Positions 60,801 to 64,000 of a stretch of 64,000 nucleotides of DNA are shown piece after piece. Positions within the stretch are counted from its first letter, which is position 1, and the number at the start of each line of letters is the position of its first letter. Where the stretch lies: positions 1 through 64,000 of the forward strand of contig ARYC01000488.1 of assembly GCA_000711775.1 (NCBI GenBank). Reading direction: 5' to 3'. The notes below the pieces were generated by a model, which saw only the letters and a list, made by a program, of their open reading frames with translations, did not search any database and was not told the origin of the DNA. This DNA comes from Oxytricha trifallax (Eukaryota; Ciliophora; Spirotrichea; Sporadotrichida; Oxytrichidae). The position numbers were made by a program, and so were the translations under genes.

Positions 60801-61684
60801 ATTTCTAAAAAATCGTATATTTTAATTATTTTTTATAAATTAAGTTTTCATTCTATCTTAATCATCATAATTGAAATTATATCTTAAACATATGCTTTTT
60901 TATCTAATACATTTTAATAAAATCGTTTATATAGAGTGCTTTTAGTTCGATGGTAGTTACATTCTGTCATGAATTGAATTGGTGGAATATGTATAACTTA
61001 ATTATTAATTTTATATAAATCATATAGAATTAACTTGTTGAACCAGTATATGGACAGAATCAATTTTAATTAATTTATCAATATTTATTATGTTATTAAT
61101 TCTTAAATTATTTTAAATTTCGTCGTTTAGGAAGAGCTTGAAGAACTTCTCTAGTTAAGTGTAATTGATGCTCCCAAGGCAAGAGCAATTTACGAATCAG
61201 GTTTTACGAGTATATATCACATCTCGAAAGCCAGGCCTATGGACATTCTCAAAGCTTTATAAAAGACTCTTATCATCTATAAAATTTTTATTTCATTTTT
61301 CATTATCAATCAAAGAGATATCAAAGGATATATTCATACTTTAAAATTTTTATCATCTAGAGATAGTTTTCAACGTAAGTATCACTCTATTTTTATAAAT
61401 TATTTCAATATAGTGACATGGAAGATTTATTCAAACAAGGTACTACTGAGCACTCTTCAGCAACTATTTCAAAAGCTGAGGAAATTATCTAAGCAGCAAA
61501 GAATATCATGAGAGTTAGGAATTTAGCCAGAGCCAGGGAAATTATTAAGAAAAAGAGGGAATGGCTTAAATAATAAAAAGAATTATAGAATAATGAGATG
61601 TAGAAACTTCAATAACAATAGTATAATTAAAACCCCGTAAAAAATATGAGAATATTCAAGAGGAGTAATGATCAAATATATTGA
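51895..61684 (+). CDS. HELQ: HELQ/POLQ-type Ski2-like DNA helicase, C-terminal half, split over two loci
   Basis: Visible MDSs: (1) 51895-52659, starting just before helicase motif VI, YRQMIGRAGRYGFDTEADSI, then a long helical region with TPVSNTCIRINWELFHWIY; (2) 53108-53234, RHARFYSTILLKDLLNDY to GDIQAFQQ; (3) 60931 onward, SAFSSMVVTFCHELNWWNMY; (4) 61130-61684, EELEELLQLSVIDAPKARAI then YESGFTSIYHI (helix-hairpin-helix) and ISKAEEIIQAAKN, TGA 61682-61684. Order and spacing match the C-terminal half of HELQ, a 3'-5' helicase for replication-fork repair. Motifs I-V are absent: the ATG at 51895 would give a protein lacking ATPase lobe 1, so the N-terminal MDSs must lie elsewhere or the copy is partial. 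Two other genes sit antisense inside the third interval. Confidence 0.82.
52660..53112. other. 453-bp IES in the HELQ gene, pointer TTAGA
   Basis: TTAGA at 52655-52659 and 53108-53112. Joining gives NNRNQGYVRMRHARFYSTIL, matching the family's RFYLxxxLxDLL helix. The interval is AT-rich and non-coding. Confidence 0.75.
53404..58704 (-). CDS. SEN1: SEN1/UPF1-like superfamily 1 helicase
   Basis: ATG (complement 58702-58704) MFQPIQNQSQYFKSPSVDYQ to TGA 53404-53406 (...QDQNKRMKHN). The first about 650 residues are Gln/Asn/Ser- and Lys/Glu-rich with coiled-coil stretches. The helicase core follows: GPPGTGKTHTIQGILGML (motif I; a roughly 40-nt GTAAGT intron splits GP/PGTGKT at about 55800-55836), DIEYLIVDEACQCVELTN (II), VILVGDQQQLPATT (III), LSIQYRMHPSIRQFPSNQF (IV), EINTVDAYQGREKDIIIISC (V) and NDYRRMNVAVTRARHFLWVV (VI). 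The C-terminus is Lys/Ser-rich, with a KPSPTKIQKPSPTKI repeat. Several small GT-AG introns, no IES recognised. SEN1-type helicases unwind RNA:DNA hybrids and end non-coding transcription. Lies antisense inside a HELQ IES. Confidence 0.9.
58705..60398. other. 1.7-kb AT-rich non-coding stretch inside the HELQ IES
   Basis: Long A/T runs and an (AT)n tract at about 59704-59715. No coding segment on either strand, no inverted repeat recognised. Probably the 5' flank of the SEN1-like gene plus eliminated spacer. Confidence 0.55.
60399..60803 (-). CDS. Small Cys-rich protein, two exons, nested in the HELQ IES
   Basis: Exon 1 (60803-60687) MNESQSKNVNIFATDSQTSS then QLTNSLEDEVKLHHVAEQ; intron 60546-60686 (141 nt, GTAAGG...TTATAG); exon 2 (60545-60399) RCKKFGCQYNSCLRTKTQDH then CMHLYRSLQYSQ, TGA 60399-60401. 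About 87 residues. The C-x4-C-x4-C-x8-H-C-x-H spacing suggests a metal-binding knuckle but matches no family I know. In-frame splice sites and the TAA-Gln codons support a real gene. The late part of exon 2 is weaker. Confidence 0.5.
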
Positions 61685-62146
61685 AGTGTATAAAAGTAAT
61701 TAATATTTAGGATGATATTTTAGCTATTAATAATTATTCTAAAAGTTCTTTCATAATTTAACATGGCATTTTAGCAGTGATAACGATGAACAAGGAAATC
61801 AAATATTAAGATAATTTGCTTTTCATTTTCAAGGATTTTGTAAATGTATACATAAAAAATGAATGTAATATTTAATTTAGATGAAGTTTTACTTGTAATT
61901 TATTTTGAAATTATGTATATACTAAATTGAATTCTGATAAGTATAGATAGTATTATTATATATCAAAATAAAAGTTATTTTAAAATGAGTGAATTGGTAT
62001 GGTTATATTTCTGCAAAATCTTTTTTTACTTTTTTTCTGAATCTTGTTTATTAACAATCTCTCTTTATAATTAATATGCTTTCAAATTGTTTATATTTAA
62101 TGGGGTTGTGTAAATTTGATATAAATTAATAAAATTGGTTAATTAT
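61685..62146. other. Spacer between HELQ and the coiled-coil gene
   Basis: AT-rich. The 5' part of the coiled-coil gene is expected here or in the window's unplaced MDSs, but no start was found. Confidence 0.5.
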
Positions 62147-64000
62147 AGATCGATCCTTTGAAATTCCGTTCTTTCGGAGTGAAACGCCCTTTGGATGAAA
62201 AACAGCAGAAAATAAATGATTTATTAGAGTCGAATAAGCGCTACTATCCCACAGACACTAAGGGAAACGTAGATGAATGGGGAGCAGTTATCAAAAGGCA
62301 AACACAGGCTTACGAGCAATAAAGACAAGCACTGGAATAGCAAAGAGTCAATTAAATGCAAAATTATGGGTAAGTTTGTTACATTCAATGTTAAAATGTT
62401 TGTTACAGTCAATGTTAAATGTTTGTTACAATAGGCAAATGCTTGAAAAAGAGTTGCACAACCAAGGGGAGAAGAAAAAAATGGCTATATATGAGAAAAA
62501 TGGAGAAAAAGAGTAACTGATGAGAGATGTTGAAGAAAAAAGATTAAGGGAAGAGATGCAAAGGGAACAAGAAAAATAAAGAAGACAATAGGTTGGAGAT
62601 GCTTAGAAGCAGGCCATTGAGTTGAAATAAAGAAAAATTTAAGAGGAGAAAAGAATGTAAATGTAATTAGATCAGGAAAATGTATAGAATCAGCTAAAAT
62701 ATACTAATTAGATTTTTTTAATAGCTTTTGCATTAAGAAAGAATGAGTTAACAAGAAGCTGAAAAGAGAAGAATGATGAGGGAGTCACTTTCATAAAACT
62801 TAAAAATTGTTTATTACATTTAAGCAAACGATTATAAAATTAATACATTATGCTTTTAAAAAACTAGGCATAATCTTTTTATTAAAGTTATTGATTATTT
62901 AAAGTTAAAACCTAGATCAATCTCGTAGGTTGAGAGTAATGAATGAAGATAATTAAAGAGTGATCAAAGACATGTAGGATGTAACCCAAGGTCTTTCAAG
63001 TTTGAATATTCAAGATAATTATAAAACGTAGTTACAAGATAGAATGCGTCAATTCGATGATATTCAGAGAAGAGCTGCTTAGAACTACAATTAAAATGTT
63101 GCAAACAGGCAATCTGAAAAAGAATCAAGTGAGCTTATCAGATAAATGAAAGATTAACAATTACTTGATCAAAGAGCAAATCATCAAGAACAGTAATCAT
63201 CAATCAATAGATAGTAAGCAAAAAACTATAACAGTCAGCAGTTACAGATGTAACTACAATAAAGAAATGCGTTACATGGGCTCTCTGAGAAGGAGTATTA
63301 GGCCTAAGAAATCCAGAGAAAAGCCTAAGAGGCGAAAAGATTAGAAGAGGAGGAAATTTAAAAGCGAAAGTAATAGCAAATGGATTATAGAGATATGCTT
63401 GATTAATAGAACAAACTTAAACAAAAAATGAAACTTCATGGAAATATGACTGGAGTAGAAAAGCAAATGAACAAAGATGATTTGATTGCTTGGAAAAACT
63501 ACGATAATAATCAATACTCACTTATTCCAGGAATCTCCCTAAATAAAAAGAAGTTAGAAAGAGAGCCCAAAGGAGGTCTTGGGCAAAGTACTTCTGCTGT
63601 CACTATTAACTAAGCAGAAAGATTTCAAGAGAGGCAAGATATGATGAAGCAATATGGCTACACTAGGGATCCAAGAGAAGCATACGCAACTATTGGAAAA
63701 GAATAATCTGCAGGTATATCTACTTAAAGCCTCTTAGAAGAAAACATGCCACCACAGTAATACCAAAAACAGTCAAATTTTGCTGCTTTCAATTAAATGA
63801 GCAACTAGTTAAAAGATGAGAATGCTTATATAGATAGAGCCATTGAATAGCCAAAATCTAGAATGTCAAATGTCAACAAATCAGTCGATTGGACAGCAAC
63901 TAGACCTAACCTTAATTCAGGATTTAACATGAGAGAATATGATGCTCAAAATCAAAATCAATTATCAATTGATGCTTAAATCAGAAATACCCTGTAGCAG
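62147..64000 (+). CDS. Gln/Lys-rich coiled-coil protein (both ends incomplete)
   Basis: Begins at DPLKFRSFGVKRPLDEKQQK followed by INDLLESNKRYYPTDTKGN, right after a TTATAG acceptor-like site, so an upstream exon or MDS is missing. It continues as a long heptad-like stretch rich in Gln, Lys, Arg and Glu (EKRLREEMQREQEKQRRQQV; KRMQMQLDQENVQNQ; EDNQRVIKDMQDVTQG; AQEAKRLEEEEIQKRKQQQ), then a less regular part (DLIAWKNYDNNQYSLIPGIS; REPKGGLGQSTSAVTI; QYGYTRDPREAYATIG) and runs off the window in frame. A 65-nt intron with internal repeats (62370-62434) and two IESs interrupt it. This resembles ciliate basal-body/cytoskeletal coiled-coil proteins, but no family is assigned. Confidence 0.75.
62370..62434 (+). 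repeat. Intron built of tandem TGTTTGTTACA..CAATGTTAAA units
   Basis: A GTAAGT...CAATAG intron joining NYG to QMLEKEL in frame. It consists almost wholly of two and a half copies of a unit of about 24 bp (TGTTTGTTACAGTCAATGTT plus AAAA). Confidence 0.8.
62800..62911. other. 112-bp IES in the coiled-coil gene, pointer TAAAAC
   Basis: TAAAAC at 62794-62799 and 62906-62911. Joining gives RESLSQNLDQSRRLRVMNED in frame. Confidence 0.8.

Larger units (their letters stand above)
53235..60936. other. 7.7-kb IES in the HELQ gene containing complete genes, pointer ATAGAG
   Basis: ATAGAG at 53229-53234 and 60931-60936. Joining gives GDIQAFQQSAFSSMVVTFCH in frame, the expected continuous HELQ/POLQ segment (compare QSLQQSASTFAxMVxxFC). 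The 7,702-bp interval holds the SEN1-like helicase gene and the small Cys-rich gene, both on the opposite strand, plus 1.7 kb of AT-rich DNA. Confidence 0.85.

Overview
The window reads as germline (micronuclear) DNA of a stichotrich ciliate, most likely Oxytricha/Sterkiella. Four things support this. Every convincing reading frame uses TAA and TAG as glutamine and TGA as the only stop. Coding segments (MDSs) are broken by AT-rich internal eliminated sequences (IESs) bounded by short direct repeats (pointers); removing the IES at one pointer copy restores frame and family similarity. Spliceosomal introns are tiny (about 30-140 nt, GTAA...TAG). Telomere-bearing-element (TBE) transposons, with C4A4 telomere-like inverted ends and 3-bp ANT target duplications, are present.

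Layout. 1-996: right end of a TBE inserted in a foldback element. 1048-32130: three tandem paralogues (A, B, C) of a large surface protein, with signal peptide, propeller-like ectodomain, cadherin-like (CADG) segments, Thr/Pro mucin stalk, multi-pass membrane domain and Ser/Gln/Asn-rich tail. A is split by a 4.5-kb IES holding a second foldback element with a complete 4,068-bp TBE. C is split by an IES holding a 2,067-bp transposon with 8-bp target duplication, which itself contains a 264-bp TBE-like palindrome. 32368-36767: a four-helix membrane protein with an acidic tail, an EF-hand protein, an unrecognised minus-strand gene and a cyclin. 36879-38408 (minus): an uninterrupted BT1-type transporter. 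38667-43314 (minus): an adenylate kinase 7-like protein with C-terminal Dpy-30 motif. 44534-46221 (minus): a tandem CCCH zinc-finger protein and an unknown gene start. 46322-47435: a deleted TBE relic enclosing a transposase fragment. 47951-51745 (minus): an RS-domain, RRM-containing splicing-factor-like gene (U2AF large-subunit-like). 51895-61684 (plus): the C-terminal half of a HELQ/POLQ-type helicase whose MDSs are separated by a 7.7-kb IES containing a complete antisense SEN1-like helicase gene (53404-58704) and a small Cys-rich gene (60399-60803). 62147-64000: a Gln/Lys-rich coiled-coil protein running off the window.

The strongest observations are the whole gene carried inside a HELQ IES with an exact ATAGAG pointer, TBE insertions at the same mirror-image site in two foldback copies, and several transposons nested in pointer-bounded IESs. 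All calls are by eye; family names rest on motifs and no search was run. Long ORFs with standard stops are poor guides here, and many are antisense shadows.
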